Source of the DNA: Streptomyces sp. cf386
Lineage (GTDB): Bacteria; Actinomycetota; Actinomycetes; Streptomycetales; Streptomycetaceae
Reading direction: 5' to 3'
NCBI RefSeq assembly: GCF_900103585.1
Contig: NZ_FNHV01000007.1
Location: forward strand, 288,627-352,626
Length of the DNA stretch: 64,000 bases
Shown: piece by piece, positions 37,225-47,261 of the stretch
Layout: each line of letters begins with the position of its first letter
Numbering within the stretch: position 1 is the stretch's first letter
Made by a program: the position numbers and the translations under genes
Notes under the pieces: generated by a model
Database searches by the model: none
The model's input: the letters and a program-made list of their open reading frames with translations, nothing else
Told to the model about the DNA's origin: nothing

Positions 37225-38226
37225 TCACGCGCGCGTGCCGACCGTCGCCTCGGTCGCCGGAGCCGGGATGCCGATCTCGTCGAGCGGCCGTTCCCGCAGG
37301 GACAGCAGCACCCGCAGTACCGCGATCCAGGTCACGGCCGAGCCGAACATGTGCAGGCCGACCAGGATCTCCGGCAGGTCCGTGAAGTACTGGACGTAGC
37401 CGATGACACCCTGGGCGAGGAGGATCAGGAACAGGTCGCGGGTGCGGTTCAGGGGGTTCTTCGGGGCGTCGACCGCCTTGAGGACGAACCACAGGGCGAA
37501 TGTCAGCGTGACCACGATCCAGGCCAGCACGGCGTGCAGCTTGGTGACGGTCTCCCAGTCGACCGGCATCCGCTCGACCTCGCTGGAGTCGCCCGCGTGC
37601 GGGCCCGCGCCGGTGACCACCGTGCCGACCAGGATCAGCAGCACCGAGGCCCCGACCAGGACCCACACCAGCTGCTGCACCGCCTTGCCGATCAGGGGAC
37701 GCGGCACCCCGTCACCCTCCCGGGTGCGCTGCCACATCACCGTCGCGACCGCGATGAGCGCGGACGTCGCCACGAAGTGGGCCGCGACCGTGTACGGGTT
37801 GAGACCGACCAGGACGACGATGCCGCCGAGCACCGCGTTGCTCATGACGATCCAGAACTGCGCCCAGCCCAGGCGGGTCAGACCGCGCCGGTACGGCTTC
37901 GTGGAGCGGGCCGCGATGATCGCCCAGCCGACGGCGGCGCACAGCACGTAGGTGAGCATGCGGTTGCCGAACTCGATGGCGCCGTGCAGGCCCATCTCGC
38001 TGGTGGCGGTGAGCGAGTCGTCGGTGCACTTGGGCCAGGTCGGGCAGCCGAGCCCGGAACCGGTGAGGCGGACCGCACCGCCGGTGACCACGATGAGCAC
38101 CGACATCACGAGCGCGGCGAGGGCCGCCCGTTGGACCGTCCTCGGGGTGGGGGTCCAGCGTGCGGCGATGAAGGCGAGGGGGTTGCGCACGGCCGCTACG
38201 GCGTCGGCGCGGGTCAGCTTTGGCAC
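37225..38226 (-). CDS. ctaA: Haem A synthase
   Basis: Membrane enzyme that oxidises haem O to haem A for cytochrome aa3 oxidase, following CtaB encoded 3 kb away. 333 residues and eight helices. Conserved His occur in LHGAIEFGNR, TVAAHFVAT, TKLHAVLAW and VGLHMFGS, and the redox Cys pair is GCPTWPKC. The start is GTG 38226: TACGAT lies 7 nt upstream, as expected for a leaderless message; an in-frame ATG at 38256 lies upstream of that -10. Confidence 0.94.
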   Translation of the reverse strand: MPKLTRADAVAAVRNPLAFIAARWTPTPRTVQRAALAALVMSVLIVVTGGAVRLTGSGLGCPTWPKCTDDSLTATSEMGLHGAIEFGNRMLTYVLCAAVGWAIIAARSTKPYRRGLTRLGWAQFWIVMSNAVLGGIVVLVGLNPYTVAAHFVATSALIAVATVMWQRTREGDGVPRPLIGKAVQQLVWVLVGASVLLILVGTVVTGAGPHAGDSSEVERMPVDWETVTKLHAVLAWIVVTLTFALWFVLKAVDAPKNPLNRTRDLFLILLAQGVIGYVQYFTDLPEILVGLHMFGSAVTWIAVLRVLLSLRERPLDEIGIPAPATEATVGTRA

Positions 38227-38292
38227 GCGCCCTATCGTAGGCGGCCGCTTGTGCACGCTTTCACGAGGGTCCGCACCGGGGCTCCGGCTGCC

Positions 38293-39069
38293 CTACTCCC
38301 AGCGGAAGAACTTCCCCGCCGCCGCCAGCCCCACGACCGCCCACACGGCCAGAATTCCCAGGTCGCCCCACGGCATCCCGGCCCCGTGCTGGAGCACGTC
38401 CCGCAGTCCGTCGGAGAGCGCCGAGATGGGCAGCAGGCCGAGGACGTCCTGGGCGGCGTCCGGGAACTTGTCCAGCGGCACGATCACCCCGCCGCCCACG
38501 AGCAGCAGCAGGAAGACCAGGTTGGCCGCGGCCAGGGTGGCCTCGGCCTTGAGCGTGCCCGCCATCAGCAGGCCGAGCCCGGAGAAGGCCGCCGTGCCGA
38601 GGACGAGGAGGAGCAGCACGGCCAGGGGGCTGCCCTGCGGCGACCAGCCCAGCGCGAAGGCGATCACCGTCAGCAAGGCGATCTGCAGGATCTCGGTGAC
38701 CAGCACCGACGCCGTCTTCGCCGTCATCAGGCCCCAGCGGGGCAGCGGTGAGGAGGCCAGCCGCTTCAGCACGCCGTAGCGGCGCTCGAAGCCCGTGGCG
38801 ATGGCCTGCCCCGTGAACGCCGTCGACATCACGGCGAGCGCGAGGATGCCGGGGGCGAGGAAGTCGACGGCCTTGCCGGCGCCCGTGTCGACGATGTCCA
38901 CCGAGCCGAACAGGACCAGCAGCAGGGTGGGGATCACGACGGTCAGGAGCAACTGCTCGCCGTTCCGGAGCAGCATCTTCGTCTCGAGAGCCGCCTGGGC
39001 CGCGATCATGCGGAGGAGAGGGGCGGCGCCCGGCTTGGGGGTGTACACACCCGTATCGACGGTCGTCAC
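38293..39069 (-). CDS. ABC-2 type transporter permease
   Basis: 258 residues with about six helices, ABC-2 export permease (DrrB-like). The core includes LLRNGEQLLLTVVIPTLLLVLFG, ALAVMSTAFTGQAIATGFERRYGVLKRL and the typical FPDAAQDVLGLLPISALSDGLR near the end. GTG 39069 overlaps the stop of the ATPase gene as GTGA. A longer frame upstream lies inside the ATPase gene and has no similarity. Together they form an export pump of unknown substrate. Confidence 0.9.
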   Translation of the reverse strand: MTTVDTGVYTPKPGAAPLLRMIAAQAALETKMLLRNGEQLLLTVVIPTLLLVLFGSVDIVDTGAGKAVDFLAPGILALAVMSTAFTGQAIATGFERRYGVLKRLASSPLPRWGLMTAKTASVLVTEILQIALLTVIAFALGWSPQGSPLAVLLLLVLGTAAFSGLGLLMAGTLKAEATLAAANLVFLLLLVGGGVIVPLDKFPDAAQDVLGLLPISALSDGLRDVLQHGAGMPWGDLGILAVWAVVGLAAAGKFFRWE

Positions 39070-39989
39070 GAGCGCAGCTCCTTGCCGGTCAGCTCCAAGA
39101 AAACGTCCTCCAGGGTGTGCCGCTCCACCGAGATCTTCTCCGGCATCACCCCGTGCTGCGCACACCACGACGTCACCGTCGCGAGCAGCTGTGGGTCGAC
39201 CTTGCCGCCGACCCGGTACGAGCCCGGCGTCAGCTCCGCGGCCGTGCAGTCGGCGGGCAGGGCCTTCAGCAGGGACCCGACGTCGAGGCCGGGGCGGCCG
39301 GTGAAGCGCAGGGTGTTCTCGGCGCCGCCGCGGCACAGCTCCTCGGGGGAGCCCTGGGCGATGACCCGGCCCGCGTCGATGATGGCGACATCGTCGGCGA
39401 GCTGCTCGGCCTCGTCCATGTAGTGGGTCGTGAGGATCACGGAGACGCCGTCGGTGCGCAGGTCCCGGATCAGGTCCCAGGTGGCCCGGCGGGCCTGCGG
39501 GTCGAGCCCGGCCGTCGGCTCGTCCAGGAACACCAGCTCAGGGCGGCCGACCACGGCCATGGCGAGCGCGAGCCGCTGCTGCTGGCCGCCGGAGAGGCGG
39601 CGGTAGGTGGTCCGGCCGCAGCTGCCCAGCCCGAGCCGCTCGATGAGGCCGTCGACGTCCAGGGGATGCGCGTGCAGCTTGGCGACATGGCGCAGCATCT
39701 CGTCGGCCCGCGCGCCCGAGTAGACGCCGCCGGACTGCAGCATCACGCCGATGCGCGGCCGCAGCTCGCCGGACTGCCGTATCGGGTCGAGGCCCAGGAC
39801 GCGCACCGTGCCGGAGTCCGGCTTCCGGTATCCCTCGCAGGTCTCGACCGTCGTCGTCTTGCCCGCGCCGTTGGGTCCGAGCACGGCGGTCACACCTGCC
39901 CGGGCCACCAGGTCGAGGCCGTTCACCGCGGTCTTCGTGCCGTACCGCTTCACCAGGGCCTGGACCTGGACCACGGGCTCAGTTCGCAT
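39066..39989 (-). CDS. ABC transporter ATP-binding protein (DrrA-like)
   Basis: 307 residues. Walker A GPNGAGKTT, signature LSGGQQQRLALAMA, Walker B LVFLDEPTAGLD and the switch TTHYMDEAE. The C-terminal extension of about 80 residues is of the kind seen in drug and lipid exporter ATPases. ATG 39989 has GGAG just upstream; an ATG at 40040 would add 17 residues with no support. Translationally coupled to the ABC-2 permease. Confidence 0.92.
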   Translation of the reverse strand: MRTEPVVQVQALVKRYGTKTAVNGLDLVARAGVTAVLGPNGAGKTTTVETCEGYRKPDSGTVRVLGLDPIRQSGELRPRIGVMLQSGGVYSGARADEMLRHVAKLHAHPLDVDGLIERLGLGSCGRTTYRRLSGGQQQRLALAMAVVGRPELVFLDEPTAGLDPQARRATWDLIRDLRTDGVSVILTTHYMDEAEQLADDVAIIDAGRVIAQGSPEELCRGGAENTLRFTGRPGLDVGSLLKALPADCTAAELTPGSYRVGGKVDPQLLATVTSWCAQHGVMPEKISVERHTLEDVFLELTGKELRS

Positions 39990-40058
39990 GGCTCCAGAGT
40001 CTAGGTAGGCCCTCGGTCCCCCGAACGGCCGGGTTCGCATCTGTTCATGGGTGAGGGT

Positions 40059-40856
40059 TCAGATCTCCTCCTCGCGGGACCGGTGCACGGCCAGCCACCG
40101 CTGCGCGTACGCCACCGCGTCGGCCAGCGCAAACAGCCGTGCGTCGGCCGCGCCCACCTTGCCGCGGACGACGGGACGGTCCCGCTCGAAGTCGTGGCCG
40201 AGCTCGTCGAACCGGTCCGAGGTGATCGACACCTCGGTGACCACCTCCCAGCCCGTGGGCCCCGGCCGCCCCACCTTCACCAGCGGCGACGGGATCCGGT
40301 ACTCGGCGAGGTGGAAGCTGGTGCACGTGTCGTAGCCGGCGCCGAGCAGCAGCACGCGCGCGTGGAGTGCCTCCAGCCGGGCGAGCGGGCTGCGCTCGCC
40401 GAGGCGGCAGTCGGGGGCGTGCCCCTCGGTTATGTGCGCCGCGCGCGGACCGAGGGCGGCGAAGGAGGTCTGCGGATGCGCACTGCGCCGGGCATCCGGC
40501 CAGGTCCGTACGGTCTCCGGGATCACGCCGACCCCGCGCGTGGGCGTGACGAGGGGGTCGTACGCGGGCATGGTCGCCCGGATCGTGTCCCACCACTCCT
40601 CGGGCACCGGTGGATTGCTCCAGACCGCCGGATCCGAGAGGTCGCCGGTCTGGGTGGGAACCACGAGCGTCCCGTCGGGGCCGAGGGCGTCGAGCAGTCC
40701 CTGGACGACCGCGACGGCTCCTCCGCAGACCCAGCCGAGGGCGCTGAGCGAGGAGTGCACGAGGAGGGTTTCACCGGTTTGGACGCCTAGCTCGCGCAGT
40801 TGTGCGGCGAGGGTGTCCCAAGTGACAAGAGGGCCGGTCGGAGGGGGTGTGGGCAT
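40059..40856 (-). CDS. AAC(3)-family aminoglycoside N-acetyltransferase-like protein
   Basis: 265 residues of the antibiotic N-acetyltransferase family that uses acetyl-CoA on the 3-amino group of aminoglycosides. Hallmarks are LLVHSSLSALGWVCGGA, ALGPDGTLVVPTQTGDLSDPAVW, RTWPDARRSAHPQTSFAALGP and LLLGAGYDTCTSFHLAEY. Many soil actinobacteria carry such genes without a linked antibiotic cluster, and the substrate may differ. The start is uncertain: ATG 40856 has GACACT 8 nt upstream, while TTG 40910 is an alternative. It is divergent from sufR. Confidence 0.85.
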   Translation of the reverse strand: MPTPPPTGPLVTWDTLAAQLRELGVQTGETLLVHSSLSALGWVCGGAVAVVQGLLDALGPDGTLVVPTQTGDLSDPAVWSNPPVPEEWWDTIRATMPAYDPLVTPTRGVGVIPETVRTWPDARRSAHPQTSFAALGPRAAHITEGHAPDCRLGERSPLARLEALHARVLLLGAGYDTCTSFHLAEYRIPSPLVKVGRPGPTGWEVVTEVSITSDRFDELGHDFERDRPVVRGKVGAADARLFALADAVAYAQRWLAVHRSREEEI

Positions 40857-40931
40857 GGTTCGGGAGTGTCCCGGAGGGGGCCGGGCGATGCCACCGAATT
40901 GATCGATCAAAGATCGTTTCCGCAGGTCAGA

Positions 40932-40945
40932 TTAGGTATACCTAA
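40932..40945. promoter_or_regulatory. Perfect palindrome TTAGGTATACCTAA
   Basis: A 14-bp perfect dyad in the AAC(3)/sufR divergent region. The half-site TTAGGT is that of iron boxes bound by IdeR/DmdR, but the halves lie 5 bp closer than in the 19-bp consensus, so the binder is unclear. Confidence 0.5.
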
Positions 40946-40981
40946 GTGACGCAGGGCACCGTCGAGGGGCCCGGACGTGGC

Positions 40982-41020
40982 TTGCCTGGCCTTGAGGAAT
41001 TACGCAACAATGGCGTTGTG
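40982..41020 (+). promoter_or_regulatory. sufR promoter with SufR-type operator CAAC-N6-GTTG
   Basis: TTGCCT (40982-40987), 18 nt, AACAAT (41006-41011), then GTG 41018. The dyad CAAC-AATGGC-GTTG (41005-41018) has the form reported for cyanobacterial SufR sites. It overlaps the -10 and the start codon, which suggests autorepression of a leaderless suf operon. Confidence 0.6.
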
Positions 41021-41770
41021 AAAAACGTCGGCGAGGCCAGGGAGACCCGCATGGGAACCCCTCAGGAGGAGCTCGCGACCGGAGAGCGCTCGACGCGCAA
41101 CCGGGTCGCGCGGTCCATCCTGGACCACGGGCCGTCGACCGTCGCCGAGCTGGCCGGCCGGCTGGGACTGACCCAGGCCGCCGTACGCAGGCATCTGGAC
41201 GCGCTGGCCGCGGACGATGTCGTGGAGGCTCGCGAGCAGCGCGTGTACGGCACGCGCACGCGTGGCCGTCCCGCCAAGGTCTTCGCGCTCACCGACTGCG
41301 GCCGCGACGCCTTCGATCAGTCGTACGACATGCTCGCCGTGGACGCCCTGAAGTGGATCGCCGAGCGCGGGGGCGGGAGCGAGGCGGTCGCCGCCTTCGC
41401 CCGAGCCCGGATCGCCGCCCAGGCGAGCGCCTACCGCAAGGCGATCGAGGCCGTCAGCCCGGATGAGCGCACCGAAGCCCTGGCCAAGGCCCTGAGCGCA
41501 GACGGGTACGCTGCAACGGCGCGCAGCGCACCCCTCCCCCAAAAAGGCGAGCAGCTCTGCCAGCACCACTGCCCGGTCGCCCATGTCGCGGAGCAGTTCC
41601 CGCAGCTGTGCGAGGCGGAGACGGAGATCTTCGCCGAGCTGCTCGGAACGCACGTCCAGCGACTGGCGACGATCGCGCACGGCGACGGCGTCTGCACGAC
41701 GTTCATCCCGAAGATTTCCCACACCACCCATAACGCACCTGCAAGCACGGCCGGGAGGAACCCCGCATGA
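41018..41770 (+). CDS. sufR: Fe-S cluster-sensing repressor SufR
   Basis: 250 residues. A DeoR/ArsR-like winged helix (STRNRVARSILDHGPSTVAELAGRLGLTQAAVRRHLDAL) lies near residues 23-61. A C-terminal Cys cluster (LCQHHCPVAHVAEQFPQLCE) can hold an iron-sulphur cluster. SufR represses the suf operon when clusters are sufficient. It is the first gene, and its stop overlaps sufB as ATGA. Start: GTG 41018 lies inside the apparent operator, matching a leaderless message; ATG 41051 is an alternative, and the upstream frame to 40946 looks non-coding. Confidence 0.92.
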   Translation: MKNVGEARETRMGTPQEELATGERSTRNRVARSILDHGPSTVAELAGRLGLTQAAVRRHLDALAADDVVEAREQRVYGTRTRGRPAKVFALTDCGRDAFDQSYDMLAVDALKWIAERGGGSEAVAAFARARIAAQASAYRKAIEAVSPDERTEALAKALSADGYAATARSAPLPQKGEQLCQHHCPVAHVAEQFPQLCEAETEIFAELLGTHVQRLATIAHGDGVCTTFIPKISHTTHNAPASTAGRNPA

Positions 41771-43191
41771 CTCTCCCCATCGAGGAGACTGCCCACCCTG
41801 AGCTCGAGGGTCTGGGCAAGTACGAATACGGCTGGGCGGACTCCGACGAGGCCGGCGCCTCTGCCAAGCGCGGTCTGAGCGAGGACGTCGTCCGTGACAT
41901 CTCCGCGAAGAAGAGCGAGCCGGACTGGATGACCAAGCTCCGCCTCAAGGGTCTGCGGCTGTTCGACAAGAAGCCCATGCCGAACTGGGGCTCGGACCTC
42001 TCGGGCATCGACTTCGACAACATCAAGTACTTCGTGCGTTCCACGGAGAAGCAGGCGGAGTCCTGGGAGGACCTGCCCGAGGACATCAAGAACACCTACG
42101 ACAAGCTGGGCATCCCGGAGGCGGAGAAGCAGCGCCTCGTCGCCGGTGTCGCCGCCCAGTACGAGTCCGAGGTCGTCTACCACCAGATCCGCGAGGACCT
42201 GGAGGAGCAGGGCGTCATCTTCCTGGACACCGACACGGCTCTGAAGGAGCACCCGGAGCTCTTCAAGGAGTACTTCGGCACCGTCATCCCGGTCGGTGAC
42301 AACAAGTTCGCGTCGCTGAACACCGCCGTGTGGTCGGGCGGCTCCTTCATCTACGTGCCGAAGGGCGTGCACGTCGAGATCCCGCTCCAGGCCTACTTCC
42401 GCATCAACACGGAGAACATGGGCCAGTTCGAGCGGACCCTGATCATCGTCGACGAGGGTGCCTACGTGCACTACGTCGAGGGTTGTACGGCCCCGATCTA
42501 CAAGTCGGACTCGCTGCACTCCGCGGTCGTCGAGATCATCGTCAAGAAGAACGCCCGCTGCCGCTACACGACCATCCAGAACTGGTCGAACAACGTCTAC
42601 AACCTGGTCACCAAGCGCGCCGTCGCCTACGAGGGCGCGACCATGGAGTGGATCGACGGCAACATCGGCTCCAAGGTGACGATGAAGTACCCGGCCGTCT
42701 ACCTGATGGGCGAGCACGCCAAGGGCGAGACCCTGTCCATCGCCTTCGCGGGCGAGGGGCAGCACCAGGACGCCGGCTCCAAGATGGTCCACATGGCGCC
42801 GAACACCTCCTCCAACATCGTGTCGAAGTCCGTGGCGCGTGGTGGCGGCCGTACCTCGTACCGCGGTCTGGTCGAGATCGGCGAGGGCGCCCACGGCTCG
42901 AAGTCCAACGTGCTGTGCGACGCGCTGCTCGTCGACACCATCTCCCGCTCCGACACGTACCCCTACGTGGACGTCCGCGAGGACGACGTGTCCATGGGCC
43001 ACGAGGCGACCGTCTCCAAGGTCTCCGAGGACCAGCTCTTCTACCTGATGAGCCGTGGTCTGAGCGAGTTCGAGGCGATGGCGATGATCGTGCGCGGCTT
43101 CGTCGAGCCGATCGCCAAGGAGCTGCCCATGGAGTACGCCCTTGAGCTCAACCGGCTGATCGAGCTGCAGATGGAAGGCGCGGTCGGTTAA
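41767..43191 (+). CDS. sufB: Fe-S cluster assembly scaffold SufB
   Basis: 474 residues, scaffold subunit of the SufBCD complex where clusters are built. Family blocks include EPDWMTKLRLKGLRLF near the N terminus, WSGGSFIYVPKGVHVEIPLQAYFR, EGCTAPIY (a conserved Cys), and the C-terminal GHEATVSKVSEDQLFYLMSRGL. It overlaps sufR by 4 nt, and sufD follows after 62 nt. Confidence 0.98.
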   Translation: MTLPIEETAHPELEGLGKYEYGWADSDEAGASAKRGLSEDVVRDISAKKSEPDWMTKLRLKGLRLFDKKPMPNWGSDLSGIDFDNIKYFVRSTEKQAESWEDLPEDIKNTYDKLGIPEAEKQRLVAGVAAQYESEVVYHQIREDLEEQGVIFLDTDTALKEHPELFKEYFGTVIPVGDNKFASLNTAVWSGGSFIYVPKGVHVEIPLQAYFRINTENMGQFERTLIIVDEGAYVHYVEGCTAPIYKSDSLHSAVVEIIVKKNARCRYTTIQNWSNNVYNLVTKRAVAYEGATMEWIDGNIGSKVTMKYPAVYLMGEHAKGETLSIAFAGEGQHQDAGSKMVHMAPNTSSNIVSKSVARGGGRTSYRGLVEIGEGAHGSKSNVLCDALLVDTISRSDTYPYVDVREDDVSMGHEATVSKVSEDQLFYLMSRGLSEFEAMAMIVRGFVEPIAKELPMEYALELNRLIELQMEGAVG

Positions 43192-43253
43192 GACCGGTCC
43201 TTCGGTAAGCAGCTAGCGAAATCTGACGTAGGAAAGAGAGCAGACCGACAGCC

Positions 43254-44435
43254 ATGGCTGAGGCTCAGAACATCCCCGTGGGCTCCACCACCGCGGGCCA
43301 GATCGCGGTGGCCGCCGAGTCGACCGTCGCCACGCGCATGAGCGCGCCCCCGTCCTTCGACGTGGCGGACTTCCCGGTGCCGCACGGCCGCGAGGAGGAG
43401 TGGCGGTTCACCCCGCTGGAGCGCCTGCGCGGGCTGCACGACGGCACCGCCGTGGCGACCGGCGACGGCCTCCAGGTCACCGTCGAGGCCCCCGAGGGCG
43501 TCACCGTCGAGACCGTCGGCCGCGACGACGCGCGCCTCGGCAAGGCGGGCACGCCCGTGGACCGCGTCGCCGCCCAGGCCTACTCGGCGTTCGAGAAGGC
43601 CGGTGTCGTCACCGTCCCCAAGGAGACGGTCCTCACCGAGCCGATCCGGATCGCCGTGCACGGCGAGGGCGGGGTCGCCTACGGCCACCAGGTCGTGGAG
43701 CTCGGAGCCTTCGCCGAGGCCGTCGTCGTCATCGACCACACCGGTGACGCGGTGCTCGCCGCCAACGTCGACTACATCCTGGGCGACGGCGCCAAGCTCA
43801 CCGTCGTCTCCGTCCAGGACTGGGACGACAAGGCCGTGCACGTGGGCCAGCACAACGCGCTGATCGGCCGGGACGCCACCTTCAAGTCGTTCGTGGTCAC
43901 GTTCGGCGGCGACCTCGTACGCCTCCACCCGCGCGTCGCCTACGCCGGCACCGGTGGCGAGGCCGAGCTGTTCGGCCTCTACTTCACCGACGCGGGCCAG
44001 CACCAGGAGCACCGCCTCCTGGTCGACCACAACACCCCGCACTGCAAGTCCAACGTGGCCTACAAGGGCGCGCTCCAGGGCGACAACGCCCACGCGGTGT
44101 GGATCGGCGACGTCCTCATCGAGGCCAAGGCCGAGGGCACGGACACCTACGAGATGAACCGCAACCTGGTTCTGACCGACGGCGCCCGTGTCGACTCCGT
44201 GCCGAACCTGGAGATCGAGACCGGCGAGATCGTCGGCGCCGGCCACGCCTCGGCGACCGGCCGCTTCGACGACGAGCAGCTCTTCTACCTGATGGCCCGC
44301 GGCATCCCGGCCGACGAGGCCCGTCGCCTGGTCGTGCGCGGCTTCTTCGCCGAGCTGGTCCAGCAGATCGGCGTCGACGACATCGAAGAGCGCCTCCTCG
44401 TGAAGATCGACGAGGAGCTGGAGGCCACGGTCTGA
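43254..44435 (+). CDS. sufD: Fe-S cluster assembly protein SufD
   Basis: 393 residues, beta-helix partner of SufB. Shared SufBD features are FPVPHGREEEWRFTPLERL near residue 40, FGLYFTDAGQHQEHRLLVDHNTPHCKSNVAYKG and GHASATGRFDDEQLFYLMARGI. GAAAGAG lies before ATG 43254. The stop shares one base with the start of the Rieske gene (TGATG). Confidence 0.97.
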   Translation: MAEAQNIPVGSTTAGQIAVAAESTVATRMSAPPSFDVADFPVPHGREEEWRFTPLERLRGLHDGTAVATGDGLQVTVEAPEGVTVETVGRDDARLGKAGTPVDRVAAQAYSAFEKAGVVTVPKETVLTEPIRIAVHGEGGVAYGHQVVELGAFAEAVVVIDHTGDAVLAANVDYILGDGAKLTVVSVQDWDDKAVHVGQHNALIGRDATFKSFVVTFGGDLVRLHPRVAYAGTGGEAELFGLYFTDAGQHQEHRLLVDHNTPHCKSNVAYKGALQGDNAHAVWIGDVLIEAKAEGTDTYEMNRNLVLTDGARVDSVPNLEIETGEIVGAGHASATGRFDDEQLFYLMARGIPADEARRLVVRGFFAELVQQIGVDDIEERLLVKIDEELEATV

Positions 44436-44752
44436 TGGCTTTCGTACGCGCCTGTGGGCTGAGCGAGCTGGAGGAGGACACCCCGAAGCGGGTGGAACTC
44501 GACGGCACGCCGGTCTCGGTCGTGCAGACCGAGGGGGAGGTGTTCGCCATCCACGACATCTGCTCGCACGCGAACGTCTCGCTCTCCGAGGGCGAGGTGG
44601 AGGACTGCCAGATCGAGTGCTGGCTGCACGGCTCCGCGTTCGACCTCCGCACCGGCAAGCCGTCCGGCCTACCCGCGACGCGCCCCGTCCCCGTTTACCC
44701 CGTAAAGATCGAAGGGGACGACGTTCTCGTCTCCCTCACCCAGGAGTCCTGA
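44435..44752 (+). CDS. Rieske [2Fe-2S] ferredoxin within the suf operon
   Basis: 105 residues, a single Rieske domain of the bacterial dioxygenase-ferredoxin type. Ligands are C43 and H45 (CSH) and C62 and H65 (CWLH). It probably passes electrons rather than carrying an oxygenase role, since no oxygenase gene is near; in actinobacteria it is a regular member of the suf operon. ATG 44435 overlaps the sufD stop by 1 nt; sufC begins 7 nt after its end. Confidence 0.93.
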   Translation: MAFVRACGLSELEEDTPKRVELDGTPVSVVQTEGEVFAIHDICSHANVSLSEGEVEDCQIECWLHGSAFDLRTGKPSGLPATRPVPVYPVKIEGDDVLVSLTQES

Positions 44753-44759
44753 GGCACCC

Positions 44760-45520
<761 letters not shown>

Positions 45521-45524
<4 letters not shown>

Positions 45525-46777
45525 CACAGCTGCCGGGCCTCCTCGACACCGAGGCGCTCCGCAAGGACTTCCCGATCCTGGACCGCGTCGTCCACGACGG
45601 CAAGAAGCTCGTGTACCTGGACAACGCGGCGACCTCGCAGACGCCGCGCCAGGTGCTCGACGTGCTCTCCGAGTACTACGAGCAGCACAACGCCAACGTC
45701 CACCGTGGCGTGCACGTCCTCGCCGAGGAGGCCACGGCGCTGTACGAGGGCGCGCGCGACAAGGTCGCGGAGTTCATCAACGCGCCTTCGCGTGACGAGG
45801 TGATCTTCACGAAGAACGCCTCCGAGTCGCTCAACCTCGTGGCGAACATGCTCGGCTGGGCCGACGAGCCCTACCGGGTGGACCACGAGACCGAGATCGT
45901 CATCACGGAGATGGAGCACCACTCCAACATCGTGCCGTGGCAGCTGCTCGCGCAGCGCACGGGCGCGAAGCTGAAGTGGTTCGGTCTCACCGACGACGGC
46001 CGCCTCGACCTGTCCAACATCGACGAGATCATCACCGAGAAGACGAAGATCGTCTCCTTCGTGCTGGTGTCGAACATCCTGGGCACGATCAACCCGGTCG
46101 AGGCGATAGTGCGCCGCGCGCAGGAAGTCGGCGCGCTGGTCTGCATCGACGCCTCGCAGGCCGCGCCGCACATGCCGATGGACGTGCAGTCCCTCCAGGC
46201 CGACTTCGTGGCCTTCACCGGCCACAAGATGTGCGGCCCGACCGGCATCGGCGTCCTCTGGGGCCGCCAGGAGCTGCTGGAGGACCTGCCTCCGTTCCTC
46301 GGCGGCGGCGAGATGATCGAGACGGTGTCGATGCACTCGTCGACGTACGCTCCCGCCCCGCACAAGTTCGAGGCGGGCACGCCCCCGATCTCCCAGGCGA
46401 TCGGTCTGGGCGCGGCGATCGACTACCTCAACTCGATCGGCATGGACAAGATCCTCGCCCATGAGCACGCGCTCACCGAGTACGCGGTGAAGCGCCTGGC
46501 GGAGGTCCCCGACCTGCGGATCATCGGCCCGACCACGGCCGAGGACCGCGGCGCCGCGATCTCCTTCACGCTCGGCGACATCCACCCGCACGATGTGGGC
46601 CAGGTCCTCGACGAGCAGGGCATCGCGGTCCGGGTGGGCCACCACTGCGCCCGCCCCGTGTGCCTGCGGTACGGAATTCCTGCGACCACGCGAGCGTCGT
46701 TCTATCTGTACTCCACGCCGGCCGAGATCGATGCTCTGGTGGACGGCCTGGAGCACGTCCGGAACTTCTTCGGCTGA
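45521..46777 (+). CDS. sufS: Cysteine desulfurase SufS
   Basis: 418 residues, PLP enzyme that takes sulphur from cysteine for cluster assembly. PLP lysine K236 in FTGHKMCGPTGIGVLWG; catalytic C376 in VGHHCARPVC; NAATSQTP and HRGVHVLAEEAT near the N terminus mark the group II (SufS/CsdB) type. GTG 45521 overlaps the sufC stop. It hands sulphur to SufU, encoded 16 nt downstream. Confidence 0.97.
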
Positions 46778-46793
46778 CGGGACGAGCGATCGC

Positions 46794-47261
46794 ATGAAGC
46801 TGGATTCGATGTACCAGGAAGTCATCCTGGACCACTACAAGCACCCGCACGGGCGGGGCTTGCGGGATGGCGACGCCGAGGTGCACCACGTGAACCCGAC
46901 GTGCGGCGACGAGATCACCCTCCGTGTGAAGTACGACGGCACGACGATCGAGGACGTCTCGTACGAGGGCCAGGGCTGTTCCATCAGCCAGGCGAGCGCG
47001 TCCGTACTGAACGACCTCCTCGTCGGCAAGGACCTCTCCGACGCGCAGAAGATCCAGGAGACCTTCCTGGAGCTGATGCAGTCCAAGGGGAAGATCGAGC
47101 CCGACGACGCGATGGAGGAGGTGCTGGAGGACGCGGTCGCGTTCGCCGGCGTCTCCAAGTACCCGGCCCGGGTCAAGTGCGCCCTCCTCAGCTGGATGGC
47201 GTGGAAGGACGCGACGGCCCAGGCCCTGGGCGGAGCCGACGCCGAAAGGAAGACGGCATGA
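46794..47261 (+). CDS. sufU: Zinc-dependent sulphurtransferase SufU
   Basis: 155 residues of the SufU type. It accepts sulphur from SufS through zinc ligand exchange. Zinc ligands C37, D39, C62 and C129 (NPTCGDE, GQGCSIS, RVKCALL) are all present. The long N-terminal extension of the open frame lies inside sufS and is not part of the gene. ATG 46794; its stop overlaps the next gene as ATGA. Confidence 0.96.
   Translation: MKLDSMYQEVILDHYKHPHGRGLRDGDAEVHHVNPTCGDEITLRVKYDGTTIEDVSYEGQGCSISQASASVLNDLLVGKDLSDAQKIQETFLELMQSKGKIEPDDAMEEVLEDAVAFAGVSKYPARVKCALLSWMAWKDATAQALGGADAERKTA

Noticed and set aside
40059..40856. Antibiotic self-resistance gene marking a biosynthetic cluster
   Set aside because: An AAC(3)-like gene and DrrAB-like pump are present but no biosynthetic enzymes are near; neighbours are housekeeping.
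40932..40945. Canonical IdeR/DmdR iron box
   Set aside because: Half-sites match but the 19-bp consensus needs 7 bp between halves and this has 2; kept only as an unassigned palindrome.
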